A stretch of DNA of 64,000 nt. Origin: Coprobacillaceae bacterium UN01-12pH3A (lineage in GTDB: Bacteria; Bacillota_I; Bacilli_A; Erysipelotrichales; Coprobacillaceae). Shown piece by piece: positions 1 through 9,002 of this stretch. The notes below the pieces were generated by a model that had not been told where the DNA came from, did not search any database, and was given only the letters and a program-made list of their open reading frames with translations. The DNA lies in the NCBI GenBank assembly GCA_027676805.1, contig JAQENU010000005.1, positions 62,001 through 126,000 on the forward strand, read 5' to 3'. Each line of letters starts with the position of its first letter. Position 1 is the first letter of the stretch. The translations under genes and the position numbers were made by a program.

Positions 1-1
1 G

Positions 2-355
2 AATGACTATCCGGCATTGTATCAAAATGATTATTACCAAGAGGGCTTTGAGTGGATGGTTGTCGATGACAATAAGCAAAGCGTGTTTGCTTATGAAAGA
101 AAAACGCTGGAGGGACAGCATTTATTGATTGTGCTTAACTTCACGCCAAATGCTCATGCCTCTTATTGCATACCGGTAACAAAAGCGGGAAAATATAAGG
201 AAATATTAAATAGTGACAAAGATATTTATTCTGGAAGCAATCAGGTGAATTCACGACAGTTAAAAACGAAAAAAGGCATCGTGTTAGGAAAGCCTTATTC
301 GATTGATGTGAAAATAGCCCCTTATACCGGAATGATCTTTGAATGGAAAGAATAG
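2..355 (+). CDS. glgB: 1,4-alpha-glucan branching enzyme, C-terminal end only
   Basis: This is the last ~117 codons of a gene that begins before the window; the frame is open from base 2. The visible part reads YPALYQNDYYQEGFEWM and then an all-beta domain, which matches the stretch after the catalytic barrel of GH13 branching enzymes (the PALY..D....GFEW pattern) and their C-terminal beta-sandwich. The enzyme introduces alpha-1,6 branches into glycogen in the cytoplasm. glgP starts 13 bases after its stop codon, so the two are surely co-transcribed. The identification rests on the C-terminal fragment plus the glycogen cluster that follows. Confidence 0.85.
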   Translation, partial: NDYPALYQNDYYQEGFEWMVVDDNKQSVFAYERKTLEGQHLLIVLNFTPNAHASYCIPVTKAGKYKEILNSDKDIYSGSNQVNSRQLKTKKGIVLGKPYSIDVKIAPYTGMIFEWKE

Positions 356-368
356 TGAGGAAATAAAG

Positions 369-2765
369 ATGTTTAGAAATAAAGAAGAATTTAAAGCGGA
401 GTTTACAAAAAGAATTATTGAAGGCTATGGACGTCCTTTAAAAGAAGCCCATGTTACAGAAAAATTTATGGTTTTGGAAAAACTGATCCGTGACCAGGCT
501 GCCATTAATTGGGCTTTGACGAAAGAAGAAGTACAAGCCAGTCAGCAAAAACAGATGACCTATTTTTCGATGGAATTTTTGATTGGCAGACTGCTGGTCA
601 ATAATATGATGAATTTAGGTGTTTATGATATTGTTAAAGAGGGATTGGCAGACTTGGATATTAATATTCATGAACTGGAAGAATTGGAATCTGATCCCGG
701 TTTAGGGAATGGCGGCTTGGGACGTCTAGCGGCTTGTTTCATGGATTCTTTGGCTTCTTTGTCAATGCCGGGGCATGGAAATACCTTACGTTATCAATAT
801 GGCTTATTTAAGCAGAAAATTGTTGATGGTTATCAAACTGAAATTCCGGATCAATGGATGTCAATCGGGAACATGTGGGAAATCAGAAAGCCAAAGCATG
901 CCGTAGATGTTCGCTTTTGGGGAAAGGTCATTTGGGATGACAGTACCGGACGATTTAAACATGTCGATGCGGAATGTATTCGTGCCGTTCCTTATGATAT
1001 GCCTATTATCGGAAATGAAACGACCGTGACCAATACGCTGCGCTTATGGGACGCTGAAGTCAGTACGAATATCCCGACTAACAAAGATTTTCGTCAATAT
1101 TCCCAGGAGGTCAACGAAATCTGTCAGAACCTTTACCCTGATGATTCTACTTTGGCTGGGCGTACTCTGCGTTTAAAACAGCAGTATTTCTTTGTCTCTG
1201 CCGGATTGCAGGCATTGATTAAATCACATCTAAGAACCTACAAGACTTTAGATAATTTCCATGAAAAGAATGTTATTCAATTAAATGATACTCATCCTGT
1301 ACTGGCAATTCCGGAATTGATGCGTCTGCTTATTGATGAACATGATTATGATTGGGAAGACGCATGGGAGATCGTTTCTCATACAATGGCTTATACCAAC
1401 CATACGATTTTGTCGGAAGCATTGGAAAAATGGCCGATTGATACCATGCGTGCTTTACTGCCGCGTGTTTACATGATGATCGAAGAAATTAATCGCCGCT
1501 TTATCGGCTATGTAAAGGAACATGTATCAAATCCGGATGAAGTGTTTGACCGTGTACTGATTATCAAAGACGGACAGGTGCATATGGCACATTTAGCGAT
1601 TGTTGGAAGCTTTAGTGTAAATGGCGTAGCACGTTTGCATACAGATATTTTAATTCATCAGGAAATGAAAGCTTTTGCGGAACTTTATCCAAATAAGTTT
1701 AATAATAAAACAAACGGAATCACACATCGCCGCTGGCTTGCTTATGCCAATCCGCAGTTAAAAGAGCTGCTGCATGATACTATCGGAGATCATTGGATCA
1801 AAGAGCCGGACGAATTAGAAAAATTAATGGCTTATGTCGATGATCCGAATATTCAAAAACGTTTTATGCAGGTGAAACGTGATCGTAAAAAGATTTTAGC
1901 ACGCTATATTCAAAAGAATAATGGCATTCATGTAAATGTGGATTCGATCTTTGACATTCAGGTAAAGCGTCTGCATGCTTATAAGCGTCAGCTGCTGAAT
2001 GTCCTGCATATCATTTATTTATATCAGGAAATGAAGCGTAATCCGGAATTTAGAATCTATCCGCGTACTTTCATTTTTGGGGCAAAAGCAGCACCGGCGT
2101 ATTTCTTCGCTAAAAAAGTGATTAAGCTCATTAACAGTGTTGCAGACGTTGTGAACAGTGATCCGGAAACCTCAGATTACTTAAAAGTAGTCTTCTTAGA
2201 AAACTACGGAGTAACTTTAGCTGAAATGATCATGCCGGCGGCAGATGTTTCGGAACAGATTTCAACGGCTGGAAAAGAAGCGAGCGGTACCGGAAACATG
2301 AAGTTTATGATGAATGGAGCTTTAACTTTAGGAACATTGGATGGAGCTAATGTGGAAATTCATGAACGTGTTGGTGATGAATACTGCGAAATTTTCGGAC
2401 TTACGGCCACAGAAGTGGATGCGCTGCGTCAATCTGGTCAGTATAATGCCTGGGATTATTACAATAATAATATAAAATTGAAATTTGTGGTGGATTCTTT
2501 GGTAGATGGAAGCTGGAGTGCATCACGTGAAGAATTTAGAATTATATTCGAAGAATTAATGAACTACAATGATGAATACTTCCTGCTTGCTGATTTTGAT
2601 GCTTATATCAAAGCACAGCAAGATGTCGAAAAGAGATATTTAGATAAATCCGCATGGGCAAAAATGTGTTTAATTAATATCGCAAAATCAGGATTCTTCT
2701 CATCTGATCGAACAATCAAGCAATATGCAGATGAAATTTGGCATATTATGCCAGTTGAAAAATAA
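369..2765 (+). CDS. glgP: Glycogen phosphorylase
   Basis: Phosphorolyses alpha-1,4 chain ends of glycogen to glucose-1-phosphate. The protein of 798 residues has the full family length. Clear signatures are the N-terminal YFSMEFLIGR, the GNGGLGRLAACF glycine-rich segment, VKRLHAYKRQLLN, and the pyridoxal-phosphate motif EASGTGNMKFMMNGALT, whose lysine lies near residue 645. I chose the ATG at 369, preceded by a GTGAGG ribosome site, rather than an in-frame ATG at 339, which lies inside glgB and has no ribosome site. It sits between glgB and a debranching enzyme, so synthesis and breakdown genes are together. A terminator-like hairpin follows. Confidence 0.97.
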   Translation: MFRNKEEFKAEFTKRIIEGYGRPLKEAHVTEKFMVLEKLIRDQAAINWALTKEEVQASQQKQMTYFSMEFLIGRLLVNNMMNLGVYDIVKEGLADLDINIHELEELESDPGLGNGGLGRLAACFMDSLASLSMPGHGNTLRYQYGLFKQKIVDGYQTEIPDQWMSIGNMWEIRKPKHAVDVRFWGKVIWDDSTGRFKHVDAECIRAVPYDMPIIGNETTVTNTLRLWDAEVSTNIPTNKDFRQYSQEVNEICQNLYPDDSTLAGRTLRLKQQYFFVSAGLQALIKSHLRTYKTLDNFHEKNVIQLNDTHPVLAIPELMRLLIDEHDYDWEDAWEIVSHTMAYTNHTILSEALEKWPIDTMRALLPRVYMMIEEINRRFIGYVKEHVSNPDEVFDRVLIIKDGQVHMAHLAIVGSFSVNGVARLHTDILIHQEMKAFAELYPNKFNNKTNGITHRRWLAYANPQLKELLHDTIGDHWIKEPDELEKLMAYVDDPNIQKRFMQVKRDRKKILARYIQKNNGIHVNVDSIFDIQVKRLHAYKRQLLNVLHIIYLYQEMKRNPEFRIYPRTFIFGAKAAPAYFFAKKVIKLINSVADVVNSDPETSDYLKVVFLENYGVTLAEMIMPAADVSEQISTAGKEASGTGNMKFMMNGALTLGTLDGANVEIHERVGDEYCEIFGLTATEVDALRQSGQYNAWDYYNNNIKLKFVVDSLVDGSWSASREEFRIIFEELMNYNDEYFLLADFDAYIKAQQDVEKRYLDKSAWAKMCLINIAKSGFFSSDRTIKQYADEIWHIMPVEK

Positions 2766-2771
2766 AATGAT

Positions 2772-2803
2772 AGAATGGAGGACTCCTCCATTCTAAGTTT
2801 TTG
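2772..2803 (+). terminator. Hairpin between glgP and the pullulanase gene
   Basis: Nearly perfect inverted repeat of 11 bases per arm (AGAATGGAGGA / TCCTCCATTCT) followed by AAGTTTTT. It can end or dampen transcription before the pullulanase gene, whose ribosome site begins 6 bases further on. The right arm contains CTCCTCC, complementary to that AGGAGG site, so it could also affect translation. Confidence 0.6.
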
Positions 2804-2818
2804 ATAATAGGAGGCAGT

Positions 2819-4921
2819 ATGGAAAAATCACTGATCTTTATGAGTGCCTATTTGGAACGCTTTAATGTGATTCATGTTCATGTCGCAAAACAATACTATG
2901 GAGGAATCATTGAGCAGTTCTATTTGAAGAATATGCTTACTCAGGAATTATCTTCTACACGAATCGTTTATGATTATGAAGAAAATGATTGGCACGTCTA
3001 TCAGTTAATGGTAGATAATTTATATTTAGGAACACCCTTTACCATTTTAAACAATCATGGATTAAGCTGTGCCTTAGAAACAAGAGGGGTTGTCAATGAT
3101 CCGATGTTTGATCATCTTTTTGCTTATGATGGGGATGATTTAGGATCGACATATACATTAGAAGAAACAACCTTTAAAGTGTGGTCGCCGACTTCACATG
3201 CGGTTAAGCTACAGTATCAGCTAAACGGACAGATGGAAACTGTAGACATGGAAAGACAGACGCAGGGAATTTATGCAGTGACGATCAAAAAAGATATGGA
3301 AGGAGCACGCTATACGTATTGGACATGCAATGGGGACCAATGTTTAAAGACAACCGATCCTTATGCTTATGCAAGCACAGCCAACGGAGTAGAAAGTGTT
3401 GTGGTAAATCCGAAAAAGTTTCATAAGATTTTAAAAATGTCTTTTCCTTTAAAACAAAAAACCAATGCTGTGATCTACGAAGTCAGCGTTCGTGACTTTA
3501 CCAGTTCTAAAACCATTAAAAGCAAGTATCGCCGTCAATTTTTAGGGGTGGTGGAAAAAGGCTTGGTGACTAAAAACAATCAGATTGCCGGATTTGACTA
3601 TTTGATTGATCTGGGAGTAACCCATGTTCAGCTCATGCCTATATTTGACTTTGCAACCATAGAAGAGACAAAGCCAGATTTATTTTATAACTGGGGTTAT
3701 GATCCGAGCCAAATCAATGTGCCGGAAGGAAGCTACTGCACCGATTTAAGCGATCCTTACAGCCGAATTAATGAATGCGTTGATATGGTTAATCGCCTGC
3801 ATCTTTCAGGACTGCGAGTGACGATGGATATGGTGGTTAACCATGTTTATGATGTCAACAGTTCAAGCTTGGAACGATTAGTACCGTATTATTATTTCAG
3901 AAATGATGACTTTGGACATATTTCCAATGGGTCTTACTGTTCCAATGACATCAACAGTGAATGCTTCATGGTCCGTAAATATATCGTCGACATGTGCAGA
4001 CGCTGGCAAAAAATATATGGCATGGACGGCTTCCGTTTCGATTTAATGGGTATTTTAGATATTGAGACTATGAATACAATTCAGCGTGTCCTCTACAGCA
4101 AAGATCCTAACTGCTTGATTTATGGAGAAGGCTGGAACATGAATACGATGCTTCCGGATGATCACAAGGCAATGCTGGATAATCAGGCACAGATGCCAAA
4201 AATCAGCTTTTTTAATGATCAGTACAGGGATGTATTAAAAGGATCCACGTTTACCAATGATCATGTACGGTTAGGATATTTAAGCGGAAATACCGAGCTG
4301 TTTGATGAAGCCCGAGAGGTCATCCGCAATCAGCATAAATTTACCTTGCCGGAACAGTCCATCAATTATGTGGAATGTCATGATAATGCAACGATGTATG
4401 ATTATTTAAAAGAAACATTGGAGGAAGACGAAGAAACACGCTTAAAAAGACAGAAGCTCTTGAATACAGCGGTAATTCTTTCGCAGGGTATTCCTTTCCT
4501 TCATTGCGGGCAGGAGTTTGCCAGAAGCAAGATGGGCGTGCATAATTCATTTAATTCACCCGATAATATTAATCAGGTAGATTGGGAAAGAAAAGATGAA
4601 ATGATCGATCAGGTATATTATGTGAAAAATCTGCTGAAGCTAAGACGAAAAAATAATGGTTTTCGCTATACCACCAAAGAAGAAATTGAAAAAAATGTAA
4701 ACATTTGCCATTTAAGCAATGGTGTGATGATCTACACCGTTTATCAGACTAAAGGTGAGTTTAAGCAAATCAAGGTTATTTTTAATCCAAAGACAGAATC
4801 AACATATTACAATTTAAGTGCCAAAGATGAAGTGATCATTACTACAGAGAATGCGATTAAACGAGAATATTCCAATCTTTTAATCGAGCCGGTTTCAGTC
4901 TATATTATTGCACAACGATAA
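2819..4921 (+). CDS. pulA: Type I pullulanase (glycogen debranching)
   Basis: Hydrolyses alpha-1,6 branch points of glycogen or limit dextrin. Of 700 residues, the first ~100 form a beta-rich N-terminal region, then a CBM48-like domain (ETTFKVWSPTSHAVKLQY) and a GH13 barrel. The pullulanase hallmark YNWGYDP is present, together with the nucleophile segment DGFRFDLMG, the acid/base segment YGEGW and VECHDNATMYD. No signal peptide is seen, so it should act in the cytoplasm on stored glycogen. The ATG at 2819 has AGGAGG five bases upstream; an in-frame TTG at 2801 lies before that site and is rejected. A terminator directly follows the stop. Confidence 0.93.
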   Translation: MEKSLIFMSAYLERFNVIHVHVAKQYYGGIIEQFYLKNMLTQELSSTRIVYDYEENDWHVYQLMVDNLYLGTPFTILNNHGLSCALETRGVVNDPMFDHLFAYDGDDLGSTYTLEETTFKVWSPTSHAVKLQYQLNGQMETVDMERQTQGIYAVTIKKDMEGARYTYWTCNGDQCLKTTDPYAYASTANGVESVVVNPKKFHKILKMSFPLKQKTNAVIYEVSVRDFTSSKTIKSKYRRQFLGVVEKGLVTKNNQIAGFDYLIDLGVTHVQLMPIFDFATIEETKPDLFYNWGYDPSQINVPEGSYCTDLSDPYSRINECVDMVNRLHLSGLRVTMDMVVNHVYDVNSSSLERLVPYYYFRNDDFGHISNGSYCSNDINSECFMVRKYIVDMCRRWQKIYGMDGFRFDLMGILDIETMNTIQRVLYSKDPNCLIYGEGWNMNTMLPDDHKAMLDNQAQMPKISFFNDQYRDVLKGSTFTNDHVRLGYLSGNTELFDEAREVIRNQHKFTLPEQSINYVECHDNATMYDYLKETLEEDEETRLKRQKLLNTAVILSQGIPFLHCGQEFARSKMGVHNSFNSPDNINQVDWERKDEMIDQVYYVKNLLKLRRKNNGFRYTTKEEIEKNVNICHLSNGVMIYTVYQTKGEFKQIKVIFNPKTESTYYNLSAKDEVIITTENAIKREYSNLLIEPVSVYIIAQR

Positions 4922-4948
4922 AACTGCTGTGAGAGCAGTTTTTCTTTT
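4921..4948 (+). terminator. Rho-independent terminator after pulA
   Basis: Eight-base stem AAACTGCT / AGCAGTTT with a five-base loop, followed by TTCTTTT. It ends the glgB-glgP-pulA unit. Confidence 0.85.
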
Positions 4949-5236
4949 AATAAGCAAAATAGCTTTTTGGAAAAAAAGATTTTCGATGATGATAAATTCT
5001 TTTTGAAAGAAGTCTGACAACGACAAGAAACTACAAATTTAGAACTAAACACAAGATAGAATAAAAGATGTGTGTGTATCCTATAAATAACTTTTGCCTG
5101 ATGTTATTTTAGATTTTATAAAATAATTTATCCTATATTTACAAATTGGAATAAATAATATTTTGTAAAAAAATAATTACAAAAAAAACATAAAAAGGGT
5201 GTAAAAAGATACGCATTTGTAGTATTCTATAAGTAT
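4949..5236. other. AT-rich gap upstream of glgC
   Basis: About 290 bases with no credible ORF between the pulA terminator and the cre site of glgC. The sequence is strongly AT-rich with several A/T tracts. A glgC promoter should lie near its end: TATTCT or TATAAG around 5224-5234 could be the -10 element, but no good -35 hexamer is obvious. Confidence 0.45.
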
Positions 5237-5250
5237 AGAAAGCGTTTACA
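5237..5250 (+). promoter_or_regulatory. Catabolite-responsive element (cre) upstream of glgC
   Basis: AGAAAGCGTTTACA matches the CcpA operator consensus TGWAANCGNTNWCA at every defined position except the first. It lies 20 bases before the glgC start and just downstream of the probable -10 region, a position where CcpA usually blocks transcription. Glycogen synthesis here is therefore probably under carbon catabolite control. Confidence 0.65.
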
Positions 5251-5269
5251 ATTTAAGGGGGTAAAAATA

Positions 5270-6394
5270 ATGAGTAGAGAAGTAGTAGCTATGATTTTAG
5301 CGGGAGGAAGAGGAACCAGACTAGAAGCTCTGACAGCTAAAGTGGCTAAACCGGCAGTATATTTTGGTGGTAAATATCGTATTATCGATTTTCCATTAAG
5401 CAACTGTGCAAATTCAGGAATTGACATCGTTGGGGTGTTGACTCAATATGAATCCGTATTATTAGGTTCTTATGTAGGCTCAGGGATTAAATGGGGACTT
5501 GATGGAACCAACTCATCAGCGGCAATTCTGCCGGCACGTGAACGTGGTGAAGTAGGAGCAACCTGGTATGAAGGTACAGCCGATGCCATCTATCAAAACA
5601 TCAGCTTTTTAGATCAGTATGATCCGGAATATGTATTGATTTTATCGGGAGACCATATTTATAAAATGGATTATGCTTTAATGCTGGAAGCACATAAAGC
5701 TAGAGAAGCCGACTGTACAATCGCAGTATTAAATGTTACTTTGGAAGAAGCAAGCCGTTTTGGAATTATGAATGCTCATAAGGACGGAACGATTTATGAA
5801 TTTGAAGAAAAACCGACAAAACCTAAATCTACTTTAGCTTCAATGGGGATTTATATCTTTACATATCAGGAATTAAAGAAATACCTGATTGAAGATGCTA
5901 AAGACGAAAACAGTAAACATGACTTTGGTATGAATATTATTCCTAACATGCTGAATGATCAAAAGAAATTATATGCTTACGAGTTTGACGGATATTGGAA
6001 AGACGTTGGAACAGTAGACAGCTTGTGGCAGGCGAACATGGATTTACTTGCAGATAAAGAATTAGATCTATACAATTTCAAGAAAGATTGGAAGATTTAT
6101 ACGAGTGATACAACCAGCCATCCGCAAATCATTGGCTCTGAAGGAAAAGTAACGAATTCCATGGTCACTCAGGGATGTATCGTTGATGGAGAAGTATCTG
6201 GTTCAGTTTTATTTGACAGCGTGCATATCGGAGTCGGAGCTAAAGTTGTCGATTCAGTATTAATGCCTGGTGTATTAATTGAAGAAGGGGCAGAAGTCTA
6301 TAAAGCAATTGTTGATGAAGGAGTTGTGGTGGAAGCCAATGCAATCATCAATAAAGAAGCAAAAAAAGTCGAACTTGTTTCGGTGAATAAATAG
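5270..6394 (+). CDS. glgC: Glucose-1-phosphate adenylyltransferase, catalytic subunit
   Basis: Makes ADP-glucose from glucose-1-phosphate and ATP, the committed step of glycogen synthesis. Length is 374 residues. The nucleotidyltransferase loop [13 protein letters not shown] is intact near the N-terminus, followed by [19 protein letters not shown], the sugar-binding region [11 protein letters not shown] and FEEKP, and a C-terminal left-handed beta-helix with repeated [14 protein letters not shown] turns. The ribosome site AAGGGGG precedes the ATG. glgD starts 19 bases after the stop and glgA follows, forming a compact glgCDA operon behind a cre site. GlgC with GlgD normally forms a hetero-oligomer in Firmicutes. 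Confidence 0.97.
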   Translation: MSREVVAMILAGGRGTRLEALTAKVAKPAVYFGGKYRIIDFPLSNCANSGIDIVGVLTQYESVLLGSYVGSGIKWGLDGTNSSAAILPARERGEVGATWYEGTADAIYQNISFLDQYDPEYVLILSGDHIYKMDYALMLEAHKAREADCTIAVLNVTLEEASRFGIMNAHKDGTIYEFEEKPTKPKSTLASMGIYIFTYQELKKYLIEDAKDENSKHDFGMNIIPNMLNDQKKLYAYEFDGYWKDVGTVDSLWQANMDLLADKELDLYNFKKDWKIYTSDTTSHPQIIGSEGKVTNSMVTQGCIVDGEVSGSVLFDSVHIGVGAKVVDSVLMPGVLIEEGAEVYKAIVDEGVVVEANAIINKEAKKVELVSVNK

Positions 6395-6413
6395 GCATAG
6401 GGGGTAAAAGAAA

Positions 6414-7523
6414 ATGGCAAAAGTTATAGGACTCGTAAATTTACATTCAGACATTGATTTTAAAGGATTAACAGAACGACGCCCGGTTGCATCTGTAAGC
6501 TTTTTGGGACGTTATGGTGTCATCGATTTTGTTTTATCTAATCTTTCAAATTCAAATATTGATAATGTCGGAGTATTGATTAAAGAAAAACCAAGATCAT
6601 TATTTAAACACATGGGACTTGGTAATTCTTGGAACTTCAACTCTAAATCAGGGGGAATTTCATTATTGTATAATGAACGCTATGCAAATAATCCCCACTA
6701 TAATCATGATATTAATAATATGATTGAAAATATTGCTTTCCTGCAAAAAAGCAAGGCAGATTATGTTGTGATCGCTCCTGAACATATCATCACAACAATG
6801 AATTATCAGGACGTAATTGAAGAACATGAAAAAACCGGGGCAGAAATCACCATGGTTTATCAGCATATTAAAAATGCAGATCAGGCTTTCATTGGGGAAC
6901 ACTGCTTAGATATTAAGTCAAAACGTGTTGTAGAAGTGAAAGAAAACAAAGGGAATCGAAAAGAAAGAAATATTTCATTAGATACGTATGTCATTAATTT
7001 AAAAACATTGATGAAGCTGCTGAATAAGGCACAAAATATTAGTGCATTCTTCAATCTAAGCGATACGTTAGCTTATTTATGCGATGAACGTGAAATTATG
7101 GCTTATGAATATAAAGGGTATGCTCGTTGCTTAAACTCTATTGAAGCTTATCATAAATATTCTTTGGAATTCTTAGATTTGGATATCTTCAGTCAGGTAT
7201 TTAAATCAAATTGGCCTATTTATACAAATACAAATGATACACCGCCATCAAAATACAAAAAGAATGCGCAGGTTAAAAAATCGTTTATTGCCAATGGTAC
7301 AATCGTTGACGGAACTGTAGAAGAAAGTATTATCGGACGTAACGTTGAAATCGGCAAAGGTGCAATCGTGAAAAACTGTATCCTACTATCTGGATGCAAG
7401 GTATCTGCGGGATCACACTTGGAAAATGTTATTTTGGATAAAGAAGCACGTGTAGAAAAGCATAAAGAATTGATTGGAGATAAAGATTCACCACTTTATG
7501 TTAAAGAAGGGGATGTTGTTTAA
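6414..7523 (+). CDS. glgD: ADP-glucose pyrophosphorylase regulatory subunit GlgD
   Basis: Homologue of GlgC (369 residues) that has lost the N-terminal GGRGTRL loop: the equivalent stretch is NLHSDIDFKGLTERRPVA. FLGRYGVIDFVLSNLSNS and the C-terminal beta-helix remain. This is the known pattern of GlgD, which lacks good catalysis of its own and modulates GlgC. The gene has AGGGGGT before the ATG and ends in an ATG-overlapping stop (TTTAATG) shared with glgA, which suggests translational coupling. Confidence 0.93.
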   Translation: MAKVIGLVNLHSDIDFKGLTERRPVASVSFLGRYGVIDFVLSNLSNSNIDNVGVLIKEKPRSLFKHMGLGNSWNFNSKSGGISLLYNERYANNPHYNHDINNMIENIAFLQKSKADYVVIAPEHIITTMNYQDVIEEHEKTGAEITMVYQHIKNADQAFIGEHCLDIKSKRVVEVKENKGNRKERNISLDTYVINLKTLMKLLNKAQNISAFFNLSDTLAYLCDEREIMAYEYKGYARCLNSIEAYHKYSLEFLDLDIFSQVFKSNWPIYTNTNDTPPSKYKKNAQVKKSFIANGTIVDGTVEESIIGRNVEIGKGAIVKNCILLSGCKVSAGSHLENVILDKEARVEKHKELIGDKDSPLYVKEGDVV

Positions 7524-8950
7524 TGCATATCTTGTTTGCAGCAAGTGAATGTACACCATTCATTAAATCAGGCGGGTTAGCAGATGTTTTGGGGTCTTTA
7601 CCTCAGTCTTTGCAGAAATTAGGTCATGACTGTATTGTCTTATTGCCTAAATATGCGGATATGAAGGGGACAGAAGATTTAGAATATGTAACCCATTATG
7701 ATATATATATCAGCTGGCGTAAAAAGTATTGCGGAGTTTTTAAATGTGTCAGAGATAATGTGACTTACTACTTCATCGACAATGAAGAGTACTATGGACG
7801 TCCGGGACTATACAGCTATGATGATGATTATGAGAGATTCGCTTTCTTTGATTATGCAGTTTTAGAATTGATTTCACATCTGCAGCTGGAGGTTGATATC
7901 CTGCATCTTCATGATTGGCAGACAGCTATGATTGCTCCACTGTATCGTGAGCGCTATGCAATGCATCCTTATTATGATGATATTAAAATCGTCTTCACGA
8001 TTCACAATATTGCCTATCAGGGAAAAGCAGACCCAAGAATTATTAACTCAATCTTTGGATTGCCGGACTACCTTTATGAAAATGGGAATTTACGCAACGG
8101 AGATTGCTTCAATATGATGAAATCCGCTATTCTTTACAGCGATATTATCACGACGGTTTCTCCAACCTACGCAAAAGAGATTCTGACAGATGAATTTGGA
8201 GAAGATCTTCAATATATTCTCCGTATTCGTATGAATGATCTTTATGGAATATTAAACGGAATCGATTATGTCATTAACGATCCGAAAACTGATCCGAATC
8301 TGATTCAGTCATTTGATGTCGATACGATTGAATTAAAGGCTAAAAATAAAGCGGCTCTACAAAAGGAATTAGGTCTTGTTGAAGATCCGGATGTTCCGTT
8401 AATCGGTGTTGTCACACGTTTGACTTGGCAAAAAGGGATTGATCTTATCATCAATCGTTTAGATGAAATGATGAAACGTGATTTGCAGCTAGTGATTTTA
8501 GGAGCTGGAGACTATCAGTATGAACAGGCTTTTGAAAATGTTGCGAAGAAATATCCGGATAAATTATCCGTCAATCTTAAATATGATTTTGGCTTGTCTT
8601 GCCGTATATATGGATCTTGTGATATGTTCTTAATGCCATCTTTATTTGAACCATGCGGATTATCACAGATGATGTCTATGCGTTATGGAACCATTCCAAT
8701 TGTTAGGGAAACCGGCGGATTAAAAGACAGTGTTCAGCCATATAATGAATATTTGATGACCGGAACCGGATTTAGTTTTGCTCATTATAATGCCCATGAA
8801 ATGATGGAAATCGTGGATTATGCACTTCAGGTTTATCAGCAAAAAGACCAGTGGAAGCAGTTAGTGGAAAATGCTATGAATGAAAAGCTGGACTGGGAAA
8901 AGAGTGCAAAAACATATGAAAGATTGTTTAATGATCTTTTAAATCGTTAA
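7523..8950 (+). CDS. glgA: Glycogen synthase (ADP-glucose-dependent, GT5)
   Basis: Transfers glucose from ADP-glucose to the growing glycogen chain. The 475-residue length is typical. The ADP-glucose motif KSGGLADV lies at residues 15-22 (KTGGL in most homologues), HLHDWQTAMIAPL in the N-domain, TRLTWQKGIDL opens the second Rossmann domain, and the catalytic glutamate segment FEPCGLSQM is near residue 370. Its start codon overlaps the glgD stop by one base. A strong terminator follows, so this is the last gene of the glgCDA operon. Confidence 0.97.
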   Translation: MHILFAASECTPFIKSGGLADVLGSLPQSLQKLGHDCIVLLPKYADMKGTEDLEYVTHYDIYISWRKKYCGVFKCVRDNVTYYFIDNEEYYGRPGLYSYDDDYERFAFFDYAVLELISHLQLEVDILHLHDWQTAMIAPLYRERYAMHPYYDDIKIVFTIHNIAYQGKADPRIINSIFGLPDYLYENGNLRNGDCFNMMKSAILYSDIITTVSPTYAKEILTDEFGEDLQYILRIRMNDLYGILNGIDYVINDPKTDPNLIQSFDVDTIELKAKNKAALQKELGLVEDPDVPLIGVVTRLTWQKGIDLIINRLDEMMKRDLQLVILGAGDYQYEQAFENVAKKYPDKLSVNLKYDFGLSCRIYGSCDMFLMPSLFEPCGLSQMMSMRYGTIPIVRETGGLKDSVQPYNEYLMTGTGFSFAHYNAHEMMEIVDYALQVYQQKDQWKQLVENAMNEKLDWEKSAKTYERLFNDLLNR

Positions 8951-8957
8951 TAAATGA

Positions 8958-8985
8958 CTCCAAAGCATATGCTTTGGAGCTTTTT
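8958..8985 (+). terminator. Terminator after glgA
   Basis: A perfect 22-base palindrome (arms CTCCAAAGCAT / ATGCTTTGGAG) followed by CTTTTT. It separates glgA from the ATP-grasp gene, although the short distance allows some readthrough. Confidence 0.85.
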
Positions 8986-9002
8986 AAAAGGGAGGAAATA
9001 AA

